Source: Polaribacter haliotis
GTDB taxonomy: Bacteria; Bacteroidota; Bacteroidia; Flavobacteriales; Flavobacteriaceae
Assembly: GCF_014784055.1 (NCBI RefSeq)
Contig: NZ_CP061813.1
Span: forward strand, 1,265,501-1,329,500
Length of the DNA stretch: 64,000 bases
Reading direction: 5' to 3'
Under the pieces are notes generated by a model. It did no database searches, was not told where the DNA came from, and saw nothing but the letters and a program-made list of their open reading frames with translations. The translations under genes were made by a program, and so were the position numbers. Shown here piece by piece: positions 9,014-19,024 of this stretch. Position 1 is the first letter of the stretch, and the number at the start of each line of letters is the position of its first letter.

Positions 9014-11539
9014 TTATTCTTCTGTTTTATCATTTTCAATTTCCGTGCCATTTTCTGATTTACCTTCAGATTCGTCTAAAGAGTCGTCTTCCACTTCTTC
9101 GTCTTCATGCATTACTTTAGCAACAGCTGCAATACTATCGTCTTCTTTAATGTTAATTAAACGAACACCTTGTGTTGCACGTCCCATAACTCTTAAATCT
9201 TCTACAGCCATTCTAATAGTTAATCCAGATTTGTTAATGATCATTAAATCATTAGAATCATCAACATTCTTAATTGCTACTAAATTACCTGTTTTTTCAG
9301 AAATGTTTAAAGTTTTTACACCCTTACCACCTCTATTGGTAACTCTATAATCTTCTAATTTAGAACGTTTACCATAACCTTTTTCGGAAACAACTAAAAT
9401 ATTACTTTCCATGTCGTTTACAGCTACCATACCAATTACCTCATCTTTGTCATGCTGTAAAGTAATTCCTCTAACACCAGATGCAGTTCTTCCCATTGGT
9501 CGTGTTTTCGCCTCTTCGAAACGAATAGACTTCCCAGATTTTAATGCCAACATTACTTGGCTATCTCCGGTTGTTAATTTTGCTTCTAATAATTCATCAC
9601 CTTCTTTAATGGTAATTGCATTAATACCATTTGTTCTTGGGCGAGAATATTGCTCTAAAGAAGTCTTTTTAACTTGACCTTTCTTTGTTGCCATAATCAC
9701 ATAATGGCTATTGATGTATTCTTCGTCTTTTAAATCTTGTGTTACCAAAAATGCTTTTACAGAATCGTCTTGTTCAATATTGATAAGGTTTTGCATTGCT
9801 CTACCTTTGGTATTCTTCCCACCTTCTGGAATCTCGTAAACGCGCATCCAGAATACTTTTCCTTTTTGTGTAAAGAACATCATATATTGATGATTGGTTC
9901 CTACAAATAAGTGTTCTAGGAAATCTTCATTTCTAGTTGTTGCTCCTTTTTGACCTCTTCCTCCTCTATTCTGAACCTTATATTCATCTAGATTTGTACG
10001 TTTTAAATAACCCGCATTCGAAATTGTAACTACAACTTTGGTATCAGGAATCATATCTTCAATACGCATGTCTCCTCCAGCATATTCTATAACAGATCTA
10101 CGCTCGTCTCCATACTTTTCTTTGATATGTAGTAATTCTTCTTTTATAATTTCGTAACGTCTTGGCTCGTTTGATAAGATATCTTTTAAGTCTGCAATCG
10201 TTAACATAATTTCGTCATACTCTGCACGTAATTTATCTTGCTCTAAACCTGTTAACTGACGCAAACGCATTTCTACAATTGCCTTCGCTTGAATTTCTGT
10301 CAGTTCGAAACGCTCAATTAAGCTTTCTCTTGCTTCATCTGCATTAGAAGAAGCTCTAATAATTTTTATTACTTCGTCTATATTATCAGAAGCAATAATT
10401 AATCCTTCTAAAATATGGGCTCTTGCTTCTGCTTTCTTTAATAAAAATTCTGTTCTACGAACAATAACTTCATGTCTATGTTCAACAAAATAATGTATTA
10501 ATTGTTTTAAATTTAATTGCTCTGGCCTACCTTTAACCAACGCAATATTATTTACACTAAAAGAAGTTTGTAATTGTGTGTATTTGAATAGTTTATTTAA
10601 AACGATATTTGGAATTGCATCACGTTTTAATATATAAACGATACGCATTCCATTTCTATCAGATTCATCACGAATATTGGCAATTCCTTCTAATTTCTTT
10701 TCGTTAACAAGATCCGCAGTTTTTTTAATCATATCTGCTTTATTGACTTGGTAAGGAATTTCTGTGACAATAATACACTCACGTCCCTTTACCTCTTCAA
10801 TAATTGCTTTAGCACGCATTACAATACGTCCACGACCAGTATGAAAAGCATCTCTTACACCATCATAACCATAAATAATTCCACCTGTTGGAAAATCTGG
10901 TGCTGTTACGTGTTGCATTAACTCGTCTATTTCAATATCATTGTTTTCGATATATGCAATGGTTCCATTGATAACTTCTGTTAAGTTATGAGGCGCCATA
11001 TTTGTTGCCATACCTACTGCAATACCAGAAGCTCCATTTACTAATAGATTAGGAATACGAGTTGGTAATACAGTTGGTTCTTGTAAAGTATCATCAAAAT
11101 TTAAACGATGATCTACAGTATCTTTTTCAATATCAGCTAACATATCTTCTGATATTTTCTGCATTCTAACCTCTGTATAACGCATTGCTGCAGGCGAATC
11201 TCCATCTACAGAACCAAAGTTTCCTTGGCCATCTACCATCATGTAACGTACACTCCAATTTTGCGCCATACGCACCATTGAATCGTAAACAGAAGTATCT
11301 CCATGAGGGTGATACTTACCTAAAACTTCCCCAACAATTCTTGCTGATTTTTTATACGAGCCTGTCGCTTTAATTCCTAATTCATGCATCCCGAACAAAA
11401 CCCTTCTATGTACTGGTTTTAAACCATCTCTTACGTCTGGTAATGCTCTGGAAACAATTACTGACATCGAATAATCGATGTATGCAGCTTTCATCTGCTC
11501 TTCAATATTAATCGGAATTAACTTTTCTCCGTCTGCCAT
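9014..11539 (-). CDS. gyrA: DNA gyrase subunit A
   Basis: 841-aa A subunit of gyrase, which breaks and rejoins DNA during negative supercoiling together with GyrB. The catalytic tyrosine is Y121 (AAMRYTEV). The quinolone region reads [11 protein letters not shown], with T82 and D86 at the sites equivalent to E. coli S83 and D87. The C-terminal beta-pinwheel has the GyrA-box-like QNRGGRG followed by further NRGGKG-type blades. The last 30 residues form an acidic tail. The ATG at 11539 starts MADGEKLIP. Confidence 0.98.
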   Translation of the reverse strand: MADGEKLIPINIEEQMKAAYIDYSMSVIVSRALPDVRDGLKPVHRRVLFGMHELGIKATGSYKKSARIVGEVLGKYHPHGDTSVYDSMVRMAQNWSVRYMMVDGQGNFGSVDGDSPAAMRYTEVRMQKISEDMLADIEKDTVDHRLNFDDTLQEPTVLPTRIPNLLVNGASGIAVGMATNMAPHNLTEVINGTIAYIENNDIEIDELMQHVTAPDFPTGGIIYGYDGVRDAFHTGRGRIVMRAKAIIEEVKGRECIIVTEIPYQVNKADMIKKTADLVNEKKLEGIANIRDESDRNGMRIVYILKRDAIPNIVLNKLFKYTQLQTSFSVNNIALVKGRPEQLNLKQLIHYFVEHRHEVIVRRTEFLLKKAEARAHILEGLIIASDNIDEVIKIIRASSNADEARESLIERFELTEIQAKAIVEMRLRQLTGLEQDKLRAEYDEIMLTIADLKDILSNEPRRYEIIKEELLHIKEKYGDERRSVIEYAGGDMRIEDMIPDTKVVVTISNAGYLKRTNLDEYKVQNRGGRGQKGATTRNEDFLEHLFVGTNHQYMMFFTQKGKVFWMRVYEIPEGGKNTKGRAMQNLINIEQDDSVKAFLVTQDLKDEEYINSHYVIMATKKGQVKKTSLEQYSRPRTNGINAITIKEGDELLEAKLTTGDSQVMLALKSGKSIRFEEAKTRPMGRTASGVRGITLQHDKDEVIGMVAVNDMESNILVVSEKGYGKRSKLEDYRVTNRGGKGVKTLNISEKTGNLVAIKNVDDSNDLMIINKSGLTIRMAVEDLRVMGRATQGVRLINIKEDDSIAAVAKVMHEDEEVEDDSLDESEGKSENGTEIENDKTEE

Positions 11540-11580
11540 ATATATTTTCTATTAATATTTAGTCATTTTTTTAAAACAAG

Positions 11581-11611
11581 GCAAGATACTATTTCTCTTA
11601 GTATTTACAAA
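11581..11611 (-). promoter_or_regulatory. gyrA promoter
   Basis: On the minus strand, TTTG (11611-11608), a 19-base spacer and TATCTTGC (11588-11581) match the Bacteroidota -33/-7 layout with an imperfect -7 element. It lies 41 bases upstream of the ATG. Confidence 0.5.
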
Positions 11612-11801
11612 GATTTCTGGAAGCTCAATTAAAGAGAGTTATCAACATTTTTTGATAATTTTTAACAGTATTTTATTTGGCTGACTTTCAATTGTTTTAT
11701 AATTTAGTTTCGAAGTCAAACTGTCAGATATACAGCCTTGGCATCTTTTTTGTAATTATTCACAAAAAAAAGGACTAAATTTACATCAATAAGATAAAAA
11801 T

Positions 11802-14360
11802 ATGGACGATAATTTTTCACCGAAAGTTAGAGATGTTATTGCTTTTAGTAAAGAAGAGGCACTTAGATTAGGGCACGAATTTATTGGAACAGAACACTTA
11901 ATATTAGGTCTAATAAGAAAAGGAGAAGGAAAAGCAATGGAGATTTTAACTGCATTTGATGTAGATACAACTTTATTACGTAAGAAATTAGAACAATTAA
12001 ATCCTGCAAATCCTGCTTTTACAGAAACTTCAGAGAAGAAAAGCTTGCATTTAACAAGACAAGCAGAAAAAGCGCTAAAAACTACGTTTTTAGAAGCCAA
12101 ACTATACCAAAGCGATTCAATTGACACTGCTCATTTATTACTTTGCATTCTTAGAAATGAAAATGACCCAACTACAAAGTTGATTCATAAATATCATGTA
12201 AACTACGACGAAGCAAAAGCATTGTACAAACAATTGCATGTAGATGATGTAGATTTACCTACGAATCCTATTGCAGAAACTCCGTCTGATGATGAATTTG
12301 CATCAGAAAAACCAAATCCTTTTGAACAACCTCAAAAAGGAAAATCGGTTAAAAAATCGAAAACTCCAGTTTTAGATAATTTTGGAAGAGATTTAACTTT
12401 ATTAGCCGAAAATGGAAAGTTAGATCCTGTTGTTGGAAGACAAAAGGAAATTGAACGTGTTTCTCAGATTTTAAGTAGACGTAAAAAAAACAATCCAATG
12501 TTAATTGGAGAACCAGGTGTTGGAAAATCTGCCATTGCAGAAGGTTTAGCTATAAGAATTGTAGAGCGTAAAGTTTCTAGAATTTTGTTTGACAAAAGAT
12601 TAGTTTCGCTTGATTTAGCTAGTTTGGTTGCAGGCACAAAATACCGTGGGCAATTTGAGGAGCGTATGAAAGCGTTAATGAATGAGTTAGAAAAGAATGA
12701 CGACATTATTCTTTTTATTGATGAAATTCATACCATTGTTGGTGCAGGTGGAGCAACTGGCTCTTTGGATGCCTCCAACATGTTAAAACCTGCTTTAGCT
12801 AGAGGAGAAATACAATGTATTGGTGCGACTACGTTGGATGAGTATAGAACAAACATCGAAAAAGATGGTGCTTTAGAACGTCGTTTTCAAAAAGTAATTG
12901 TAGATCCAACTTCTGTTGAAGAAACAATACAGATATTACAAAATATTAAAGGTAAATATGAAGAACATCATCATGTAAATTATACAGACGATGCCTTAGA
13001 AGCATGTGTAAAATTAACAAATAGATACATGACAGATAGATACCTTCCAGACAAAGCTATTGATGCATTAGATGAGGCTGGATCTCGAATTCATATTACC
13101 AATATTGTAGTTCCTAAACAGGTTTTAGAGTTAGAAACACAATTAGAAGTTATTCGTGAGCAAAAAACGAAAGCGGTTAACGGACAAAAATATGAAGAAG
13201 CTGCTAAATTACGTGACGATGAAAAGAACATGGAAGCCGCTTTAGATTCTGCCCAAAAACAATGGGAAGACGATTCTAAATTAAATCGCGAAGTGGTTAC
13301 AGAAGACAATGTTGCAGAAGTAGTTTCTATGATGACAGGAATTCCTGTAAATAGAGTTGCAGAAGCAGAAAGCCATCGTTTACACGAACTTCCTGCAATG
13401 ATTAAAGGTAAAGTTATTGGCCAAGATGAAGCAGTAACCAAAGTTGTAAAAGCGATTCAAAGAAATAGAGTTGGGTTAAAAGACCCCAACAAACCAATTG
13501 GTTCTTTTATTTTCTTAGGACAAACTGGTGTTGGTAAAACGCAATTGGCAAAAGTTTTAGCGCGTGAATTATTTGACTCAGACGATTCTTTAATTAGAAT
13601 TGATATGAGTGAATACATGGAAAAATTTGCAATTTCAAGATTAATTGGAGCACCTCCAGGTTATGTTGGTTATGAAGAAGGTGGACAATTAACAGAAAAA
13701 GTTCGTAGAAAACCGTATTCTGTTATTTTGTTAGATGAGATTGAAAAAGCGCATCCAGATGTATTTAATATGTTGTTACAAATTTTAGATGATGGACATA
13801 TTACTGATAGTTTAGGTCGTAAAATTGATTTTAGAAATACCATTATTATAATGACTTCTAATATTGGTGCTCGTCAATTAAAAGATTTTGGTGGTGGAGT
13901 TGGTTTTGGAACCGCTACAAAAACTGCACAAGCAGACGAACATGCAAAATCTGTTATTGAAGGGGCTTTAAAGAAATCTTTTGCGCCAGAATTCTTAAAC
14001 AGAATAGATGATGTTATTGTATTTAACGCATTAGAACGTGAAGACATCCACTCTATAATAGATATTGAATTAGATAAATTATTGCTTAGAATTTCTGATT
14101 TAGGATACACTTTAAATTTAAGCGAGAAAGCAAAAGATTATATTGCAGACAAAGGTTTTGACAAAAAATATGGTGCAAGACCATTAAAAAGAGCCATTCA
14201 AAAGTATATCGAAGATGCTTTAGCTGAAGAGATTGTAAATTCTAAACTTTCAGAAGGCGATACAATTGCCATGGATTTAGATGAAGAGAAGAACTCTCTT
14301 ACTATTAAAATTGAAAAAGGCGATAAAAAACCTGAAACTCGAACAGAAACTGAGTCTTAA
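11802..14360 (+). CDS. clpC: ClpC-type AAA+ unfoldase of the Clp protease
   Basis: 852-aa HSP100 ATPase that unfolds proteins for ClpP. Order: double Clp-N domain (1-150), AAA-1 with Walker A GEPGVGKS (236-243), a central UVR-like segment ([10 protein letters not shown]) and AAA-2 with Walker A GQTGVGKT (573-580), ending in a D2-small domain. The ClpC rather than ClpB assignment rests on the UVR segment and on the lack of a long coiled-coil insertion. It is divergent from gyrA with a 260-bp spacer. A terminator follows at 14425. Confidence 0.95.
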   Translation: MDDNFSPKVRDVIAFSKEEALRLGHEFIGTEHLILGLIRKGEGKAMEILTAFDVDTTLLRKKLEQLNPANPAFTETSEKKSLHLTRQAEKALKTTFLEAKLYQSDSIDTAHLLLCILRNENDPTTKLIHKYHVNYDEAKALYKQLHVDDVDLPTNPIAETPSDDEFASEKPNPFEQPQKGKSVKKSKTPVLDNFGRDLTLLAENGKLDPVVGRQKEIERVSQILSRRKKNNPMLIGEPGVGKSAIAEGLAIRIVERKVSRILFDKRLVSLDLASLVAGTKYRGQFEERMKALMNELEKNDDIILFIDEIHTIVGAGGATGSLDASNMLKPALARGEIQCIGATTLDEYRTNIEKDGALERRFQKVIVDPTSVEETIQILQNIKGKYEEHHHVNYTDDALEACVKLTNRYMTDRYLPDKAIDALDEAGSRIHITNIVVPKQVLELETQLEVIREQKTKAVNGQKYEEAAKLRDDEKNMEAALDSAQKQWEDDSKLNREVVTEDNVAEVVSMMTGIPVNRVAEAESHRLHELPAMIKGKVIGQDEAVTKVVKAIQRNRVGLKDPNKPIGSFIFLGQTGVGKTQLAKVLARELFDSDDSLIRIDMSEYMEKFAISRLIGAPPGYVGYEEGGQLTEKVRRKPYSVILLDEIEKAHPDVFNMLLQILDDGHITDSLGRKIDFRNTIIIMTSNIGARQLKDFGGGVGFGTATKTAQADEHAKSVIEGALKKSFAPEFLNRIDDVIVFNALEREDIHSIIDIELDKLLLRISDLGYTLNLSEKAKDYIADKGFDKKYGARPLKRAIQKYIEDALAEEIVNSKLSEGDTIAMDLDEEKNSLTIKIEKGDKKPETRTETES

Positions 14361-14424
14361 AAGAATAAAATTTTGAACATAAAAAATGCAAAGCTTTAAA
14401 AAAGCTGAACCATTAAATAATTAT

Positions 14425-14454
14425 AAAGAGCTCGATATTTTATCGGGCTCTTTT
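14425..14454 (+). terminator. Terminator of clpC
   Basis: Hairpin AAAGAGC...GCTCTTT, extended by CGATA/TATCG around an AT loop and followed by TTTT. Confidence 0.8.
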
Positions 14455-14496
14455 CATTTAAAGTTATTTTACTATTTGTATAATTATATTATAATA

Positions 14497-14533
14497 AAAA
14501 AGGCCCTTAAATTGTTGAACACAATTTAAGGGC
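14497..14533 (-). terminator. Terminator of degQ
   Basis: Perfect 13-bp stem (14503-14515 with 14521-14533) and 5-base loop, followed by a U-run on the minus strand. It lies 28 bases after the protease stop codon. Confidence 0.85.
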
Positions 14534-14560
14534 AATTACTTTATAATAAATATTTATTTT

Positions 14561-15949
14561 CTATCTAAATGCGTAACGTTCTGTTTCTCCTTTTAAATTA
14601 ATTACTTCAATGTAAACTGGTGCTCCTTTACTTGAAGAAAAGTCTAATCTTCTTGATGCATCAGCTGCGTTTTTCACCGCTTTTTTATTAATTTTAGTAA
14701 TTATAAAGCCTTCTTTCACACCATAATAATCTAAACTTTTATTCCCATTTTGGATTATTTTAGCTCCGTAAGAAATATCATATTTTTTCTTTTCTTCTTT
14801 CGATAAATCTTTTAAAACTACTTTAAAAACGTTAGATATAAAAGAATCTTTTTTACTTAATTTAACTTCTTTTATTAGTGATTCTCCATCTCTATCTACA
14901 GTAATATTAACAGATTCTCCAGGTCTTTTCGCTGTTAATTGCCCTCTTAATTCAGAAAATTTAGATATTCTTACATTATTTACTTTCGTAATAATATCTC
15001 CAGATTGTAAACCTGCTTTTTGTGCTCCTCCACCATCTGACGTAGATTTAATTTTTACACCATCAATATCTGCATCACTTGCATCTATATTAATTCCTAA
15101 AATAGCTTCTTGTACAGCACCAAATTCTAAAATATCATCAATAATTTTTTTAGCAATGTTAGAAGGCACTGCAAATGAATATCCAATAAAAGAGCCTGTT
15201 TTAGAAGAAATTGCAGTATTTATTCCCACTAATTCTCCACGAGTATTTACCAAAGCTCCTCCACTATTCCCTGGATTCACTGCAGCATCTGTTTGAATGA
15301 AGGACTCAATATTTCTGTTTCCTTCTAAATCTCTACCTTTTGCAGAAACAATTCCTGCTGTAACTGTAGATGTTAAATTATAAGGATTACCAACTGCTAA
15401 AACCCATTCTCCAACTTTTATATTATCAGAATTTGCAAAGGGCACATATGGTAGATCCATATCTGCATCGATTTTTAACAATGCAATATCATTCTCTGCA
15501 TCTGTTCCTATTAATTCTGCTTTGTATTTCCTTTTATTATTCAATGTTATTTCTAGTGCAGTTGCTCCATCAATTACGTGATTATTCGTAACAATATAAC
15601 CGTCTGCAGAGATAATTACACCACTTCCTGTTCCTACTTGCTCATATTTTCTCTGTCCATTTCCATTTCCAAAGAAAAGATCTAGTGGATTGGTTTGCGT
15701 TCTTACAGCCGTATTTTTAACATGCACAACAGCATGAATACTATTCTCTGCAGCCGTTGTAAAATCTATTGTATTTGCAACTGCATTTGCTTTATTTAAA
15801 GCTGGATTATAACTTGCTGTAACTGTTTGCATAGGTTGCGAGATTGTTCTCTCCACAACTACTTCTTCGTCGAATAACATTTTGTAGCCACCTAATGTAA
15901 TTGCACCTCCTAAAAGTGCCATTCCTAAAAAACCAAAAAATTTCTTCAT
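14561..15949 (-). CDS. degQ: DegP/DegQ-type (HtrA) periplasmic serine protease
   Basis: 462-aa envelope quality-control protease with an N-terminal membrane/signal segment (7-22). The trypsin-like triad is H124 (TNNHVIDGA), D154 (NDIALLKID) and S229 (NPGNSGG). PDZ 1 lies at about 275-365 and a second, degenerate PDZ fills the C-terminus. It is monocistronic with a terminator. Its upstream region carries a phased array of five GTTAAA boxes (15982-16041) and a TATATTTG -7 element, which suggests stress-inducible control. degP versus degQ naming is not decided by sequence. Confidence 0.93.
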   Translation of the reverse strand: MKKFFGFLGMALLGGAITLGGYKMLFDEEVVVERTISQPMQTVTASYNPALNKANAVANTIDFTTAAENSIHAVVHVKNTAVRTQTNPLDLFFGNGNGQRKYEQVGTGSGVIISADGYIVTNNHVIDGATALEITLNNKRKYKAELIGTDAENDIALLKIDADMDLPYVPFANSDNIKVGEWVLAVGNPYNLTSTVTAGIVSAKGRDLEGNRNIESFIQTDAAVNPGNSGGALVNTRGELVGINTAISSKTGSFIGYSFAVPSNIAKKIIDDILEFGAVQEAILGINIDASDADIDGVKIKSTSDGGGAQKAGLQSGDIITKVNNVRISKFSELRGQLTAKRPGESVNITVDRDGESLIKEVKLSKKDSFISNVFKVVLKDLSKEEKKKYDISYGAKIIQNGNKSLDYYGVKEGFIITKINKKAVKNAADASRRLDFSSSKGAPVYIEVINLKGETERYAFR

Positions 15950-15969
15950 AATTTTAAATTTTATTTACT

Positions 15970-15977
15970 CAAATATA
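15970..15977 (-). promoter_or_regulatory. -7 element (TATATTTG) of degQ
   Basis: Exact TAnnTTTG match on the minus strand, 20 bases upstream of the ATG. The nearest TTG is 17 bases further up, slightly short of the usual 19-21, which fits a promoter that depends on an activator. Confidence 0.5.
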
Positions 15978-15981
15978 CAAT

Positions 15982-16041
15982 TTTAACAAATCCACAAAAT
16001 CTGTTTAACTTGTTTTTAACGGACTTTAACCGCTTTTTAAC
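15982..16041 (-). promoter_or_regulatory. Helically phased array of five GTTAAA boxes upstream of degQ
   Basis: GTTAAA on the minus strand at 15982-15987, 16004-16009, 16015-16020, 16025-16030 and 16036-16041; start-to-start steps are 22, 11, 10 and 11 bases. Direct repeats at one-turn spacing are typical of OmpR-family response regulators; CpxR recognises GTAAA-N5-GTAAA. See the related boxes at 26393, 37360, 53940 and 56233. Confidence 0.6.
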
Positions 16042-16066
16042 AAATCGTTTTTCCTATTGAAATTCT

Positions 16067-16074
16067 TATCTTTG
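16067..16074 (+). promoter_or_regulatory. -7 element (TATCTTTG) directly before dapF
   Basis: TAnnTTTG match ending 4 bases before the dapF ATG at 16079. If used, the transcript would be leaderless or nearly so. No -33 TTG is seen at the right spacing. Confidence 0.35.
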
Positions 16075-16078
16075 TCTT

Positions 16079-16849
16079 ATGAAATTGACTTTTTTTAAAT
16101 ATCAAGGAACTGGAAACGACTTTGTAATGATTGATAATAGAACAAAAATCTTTCCAAAACAAAATACTGACAAAATTTCACAAATTTGTGACAGACATTT
16201 TGGTGTTGGTGCAGATGGAATAATTCTAATTGAAGAAGATGAGAACTTTGATTTTAAAATGATTTATTTCAATGCAGATGGAAGTGAAACTTTCTGTGGA
16301 AATGGAGGAAGATGTGCTGTTGCTTTTGCAAAACAATTAAATTTAATTGAAAACAAAACTACTTTTCTTGCTTTTGATGGAAAACATTATGCAGAAATTA
16401 ATAATGATATTATTTCTCTACAAATGATAGATGTTGAAGAAATTCAAGTAAAAGAAAACTCTGTTTTTGCTTACACAGGAACGCAACATCATGTAGAATT
16501 GGTTGACAATTTAGATGAGTATCCAGTTTTCGCAAACGGAAAAAAAATACGTTATTCTTACAGTGACCCTGGAAGTAATGTGAATTTTGTTCAGCAAATA
16601 AACGAAAACACTTTTAGAGTAAGAACTTATGAAAAAGGTGTAGAAGATGAAACTTTAGCTTGTGGAACTGGTGTTACTGCAGTTGCAATTGCAATGCACA
16701 AAACGAATAAAACGAGTAGCAATTCAATTTCTTTACCTGTTGAAGGTGGGAACTTAGCAGTTTCTTTTACTGAAGAAAATGGCGTTTATAAAAATGTCTT
16801 TTTAAAAGGTCCAGCTGCATTTGTTTTTGAAGGGATTATTGAAGTATAG
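16079..16849 (+). CDS. dapF: Diaminopimelate epimerase
   Basis: 256-aa cofactor-free racemase converting LL- to meso-diaminopimelate for lysine and peptidoglycan. The two catalytic cysteines are in CGNGGRC (C73) and ACGTGVTA (C195), with the usual two mirror-image halves. It is followed by an acetyltransferase and mltG on the same strand, a cell-wall-related run. Confidence 0.96.
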   Translation: MKLTFFKYQGTGNDFVMIDNRTKIFPKQNTDKISQICDRHFGVGADGIILIEEDENFDFKMIYFNADGSETFCGNGGRCAVAFAKQLNLIENKTTFLAFDGKHYAEINNDIISLQMIDVEEIQVKENSVFAYTGTQHHVELVDNLDEYPVFANGKKIRYSYSDPGSNVNFVQQINENTFRVRTYEKGVEDETLACGTGVTAVAIAMHKTNKTSSNSISLPVEGGNLAVSFTEENGVYKNVFLKGPAAFVFEGIIEV

Positions 16850-16961
16850 TTTTTTGCCTAATTAAGTTAGGAATATGACTCTTAAGATAAAATAACTTGA
16901 GAATTAAAAATTTTCATAAAATTACTGAAGATTTATTGAGTTTTTTATTTACTCTCTATGG

Positions 16962-16981
16962 ATTCCTGTTTTCACAGGAAT
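16962..16981. repeat. Short palindromic repeat element
   Basis: ATTCCTGT/ACAGGAAT stem around TTTC, in the spacer before the acetyltransferase. It ends in AATGACA like the dispersed elements at 28299, 30587 and 52545. Translated, it gives a spurious MDSCFHRND extension. Confidence 0.5.
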
Positions 16982-17002
16982 GACAAACTTGAATTTTATA
17001 AT

Positions 17003-17524
17003 ATGCTATTAAAAAATAAAAACATCAACTTAAGAGCCCTAGAACCAGAAGATTTAGAATTTCTATTTCAAATAGAAAACGACGAGTCTTTTTGGGAGGT
17101 AAGCCATACCCAAACACCATTTTCTAAATTTGTTTTAAAGCAATATTTAGAAAATGCGCATTTAGATATTTATGAAGCAAAACAATTACGTTTAATTATC
17201 GAAGAAAATTCTTCAGAAAAAGCGATTGGAACCATCGATCTTTTCGATTTTAATCCACAACATAAAAGAGCAGGAATTGGAATTTTAATTCATCCTGATT
17301 TTCAGAAAAACGGATTTGCTTCTGAAGCTTTATCACTTTTAATTAGCTATGCTTTTTCTCATTTAAACCTACATCAATTGTATGCGAATATTACTGTTGA
17401 TAATGCAAAAAGTATTTCATTATTTAAAAAATATCACTTCAAAAAAATTGGGGTAAAAAAAGATTGGATTTTATCTGAAGGAAAATATAAAGATGAAATT
17501 TTATTTCAGTTGATAAAAGAGTAA
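17003..17524 (+). CDS. GNAT family N-acetyltransferase (RimJ/RimL-like)
   Basis: 173-aa acetyl-CoA-dependent N-acetyltransferase. The LLKNKNINLRALEPEDLEFLF start and the acetyl-CoA loop region HKRAGIGILIHPDFQKNG followed by FASEALSLL are typical of the RimJ/RimL/SpeG group. The ATG at 17003 is preferred to one at 16958 because the 15 extra residues are translated from a palindromic repeat. The substrate is unknown. It lies between dapF and mltG, probably in one operon. Confidence 0.85.
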   Translation: MLLKNKNINLRALEPEDLEFLFQIENDESFWEVSHTQTPFSKFVLKQYLENAHLDIYEAKQLRLIIEENSSEKAIGTIDLFDFNPQHKRAGIGILIHPDFQKNGFASEALSLLISYAFSHLNLHQLYANITVDNAKSISLFKKYHFKKIGVKKDWILSEGKYKDEILFQLIKE

Positions 17525-17552
17525 CTTTGTCATCTTTTAAAACCAAAAAACA

Positions 17553-18578
17553 TTGAGTAAAAAAATCATTTATATTATAGCATTCTTCCTTTTATTAGGT
17601 GGGATTTTAGCTTATAATTATTATCAAAAAATATTTGGTGCAGCAATTACAAAAGATATTGAACTTTTTGTGGATTCATCAGACAGTTTAATAGACGTTA
17701 AAAAGAAATTAGAAGATTTCTCTAAAAGCCCCGAAACATTTCTTTGGGTAGCTGCGAAAAAAAACTTTGAGAAGCCAAAAGCAGGACGTTATCTTATAAA
17801 AGAAGGAACATCGAATAACGACCTTGTAAATATGTTACGAAGTGGAAGACAAACTCCTTTAAAAGTCTCTTTTAACAACCAAGATACATTAGAAAAATTC
17901 GCCGGAAGAATTTCGGAACAAATTCAAGCAGATTCCATTTCTTTATTGGAAGTCTTTAAAGATGAACAGTTTTTATCAAAAAATATACTGACAAAAAAAT
18001 CGGTTCTACAAATTTTTATGCCCAATACATATGAAGTGTATTGGACGATTTCACCAGAAAAATTCAGAACAAAAATGTTGGTTGCATATAAACGTTTCTG
18101 GAATGAAAGTCGTTTGAAAAAAGCGCAAAAATTAGGTTTAACAAAAGACGAAGTAATTACATTAGCTTCTATTGTTCAAAAAGAAACTGCTCAAAATTCC
18201 GAAAGACCAATTGTTGCTGGTTTGTATTTAAACAGACTCGAAAAAAAATGGCCTCTACAAGCAGATCCCACAATAATTTATGCAATTAAACAGTTAAAAG
18301 GGCAAGATTATGTGGTAAAAAGAGTGTTGACTGTAGATTTAGAAATAAACTCTCCTTATAATACATATAAAAACAGAGGGTTACCTCCAGCATTAATTTC
18401 GATGCCAGATGTAAGTGCTATTGACGCAGTTTTAAATGCAGACAATCACGATTATTTTTACATGTGTGCAAGCGTAGATAAAATTGGTTATCACGATTTT
18501 GCAAAAACGCTTACACAACACAATAGAAACGCAGCTAAATATCAAAGATGGTTGAATTCGCAAGGTGTAAATAGGTAA
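17553..18578 (+). CDS. mltG: Endolytic murein transglycosylase MltG
   Basis: 341-aa inner-membrane lytic transglycosylase thought to cut nascent glycan strands and set chain length. One N-terminal helix (5-22) is followed by a LysM-like region and the YceG domain. The catalytic glutamate is E211 in ASIVQKETAQ, with LQADPTIIYA and the YNTY..GLPP motifs. The start is TTG at 17553 (MSKKIIYII); no nearby ATG fits. Its stop codon is followed after zero bases by the GTTGGAA tandem repeat. Confidence 0.93.
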   Translation: MSKKIIYIIAFFLLLGGILAYNYYQKIFGAAITKDIELFVDSSDSLIDVKKKLEDFSKSPETFLWVAAKKNFEKPKAGRYLIKEGTSNNDLVNMLRSGRQTPLKVSFNNQDTLEKFAGRISEQIQADSISLLEVFKDEQFLSKNILTKKSVLQIFMPNTYEVYWTISPEKFRTKMLVAYKRFWNESRLKKAQKLGLTKDEVITLASIVQKETAQNSERPIVAGLYLNRLEKKWPLQADPTIIYAIKQLKGQDYVVKRVLTVDLEINSPYNTYKNRGLPPALISMPDVSAIDAVLNADNHDYFYMCASVDKIGYHDFAKTLTQHNRNAAKYQRWLNSQGVNR

Positions 18579-18658
18579 GTTGGAAGTTGGAAGTTGGAAG
18601 TTGGAAGTTGGAAGTTGGAAGTTGGAAGTTGGAAGTTGGAAGTTGGAAGTTGGAAGTT
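18579..18658. repeat. Heptanucleotide tandem repeat (GTTGGAA), 11 copies plus GTT
   Basis: Eleven perfect, uninterrupted GTTGGAA units begin on the base after the mltG stop codon and end 7 bases before the next gene's ATG. A 7-bp unit with no stop codon translates in all three frames of a strand as one 7-residue repeat. Confidence 0.97.
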
Positions 18659-18665
18659 AAAAACT

Positions 18666-19019
18666 ATGAAATTGAGTTACACAAAAAATATAATTTTCTG
18701 TTTTTTAATCGTTTTTTTGGTCTCTTGTGGAGATAAAAGTGCCAAAGTAAAGAATAGTAAAAAAATTGAATTTTTCAAGAAACTTGAAAACCTAGACGAA
18801 TTTAAAATTGCCGAAAAAAGAATTGATTCTTTGAAAAGTGAAGGAATTGAAGCAGAAATTTCTATCAGTATTTTAAAAAAATCTTATTACAAAGAAGATT
18901 CCTTAAAAAACATTTCTTTGGCTTTTATAAATGAAGGTTTAGACTATTCAAGTAATATTTTATACACCATAAAATTTAACAGAGACAATTACAAAATACT
19001 CTCTATTATTCCAAATTAA
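18666..19019 (+). CDS. Small lipoprotein of unknown function
   Basis: 117 aa. A lipoprotein signal ends FLVSCGDKS with the lipobox cysteine near residue 21. The mature part is mainly charged and helical, with no family I recognise. The ATG at 18666 is chosen because an upstream frame (18594) would only add residues encoded by the heptamer repeat. It sits between mltG and gldF with a 5-base gap to gldF, so the repeat forms its whole 5' leader region. Confidence 0.65.
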   Translation: MKLSYTKNIIFCFLIVFLVSCGDKSAKVKNSKKIEFFKKLENLDEFKIAEKRIDSLKSEGIEAEISISILKKSYYKEDSLKNISLAFINEGLDYSSNILYTIKFNRDNYKILSIIPN

Positions 19020-19024
19020 CGCAA

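Noticed and set aside
11280..11310. Quinolone-resistance mutation in GyrA (Thr at the Ser83 position)
   Set aside because: Thr at this site is, to my knowledge, the normal residue in flavobacteria; nothing indicates a mutation.
16958..17002. Extension MDSCFHRNDKLEF of the acetyltransferase
   Set aside because: It is encoded by a palindromic repeat and precedes a normal family start at 17003.
18594..18665. N-terminal extension MEVGSWKLEV of the small lipoprotein
   Set aside because: It is the translated GTTGGAA repeat; a proper lipoprotein signal begins at the ATG at 18666.
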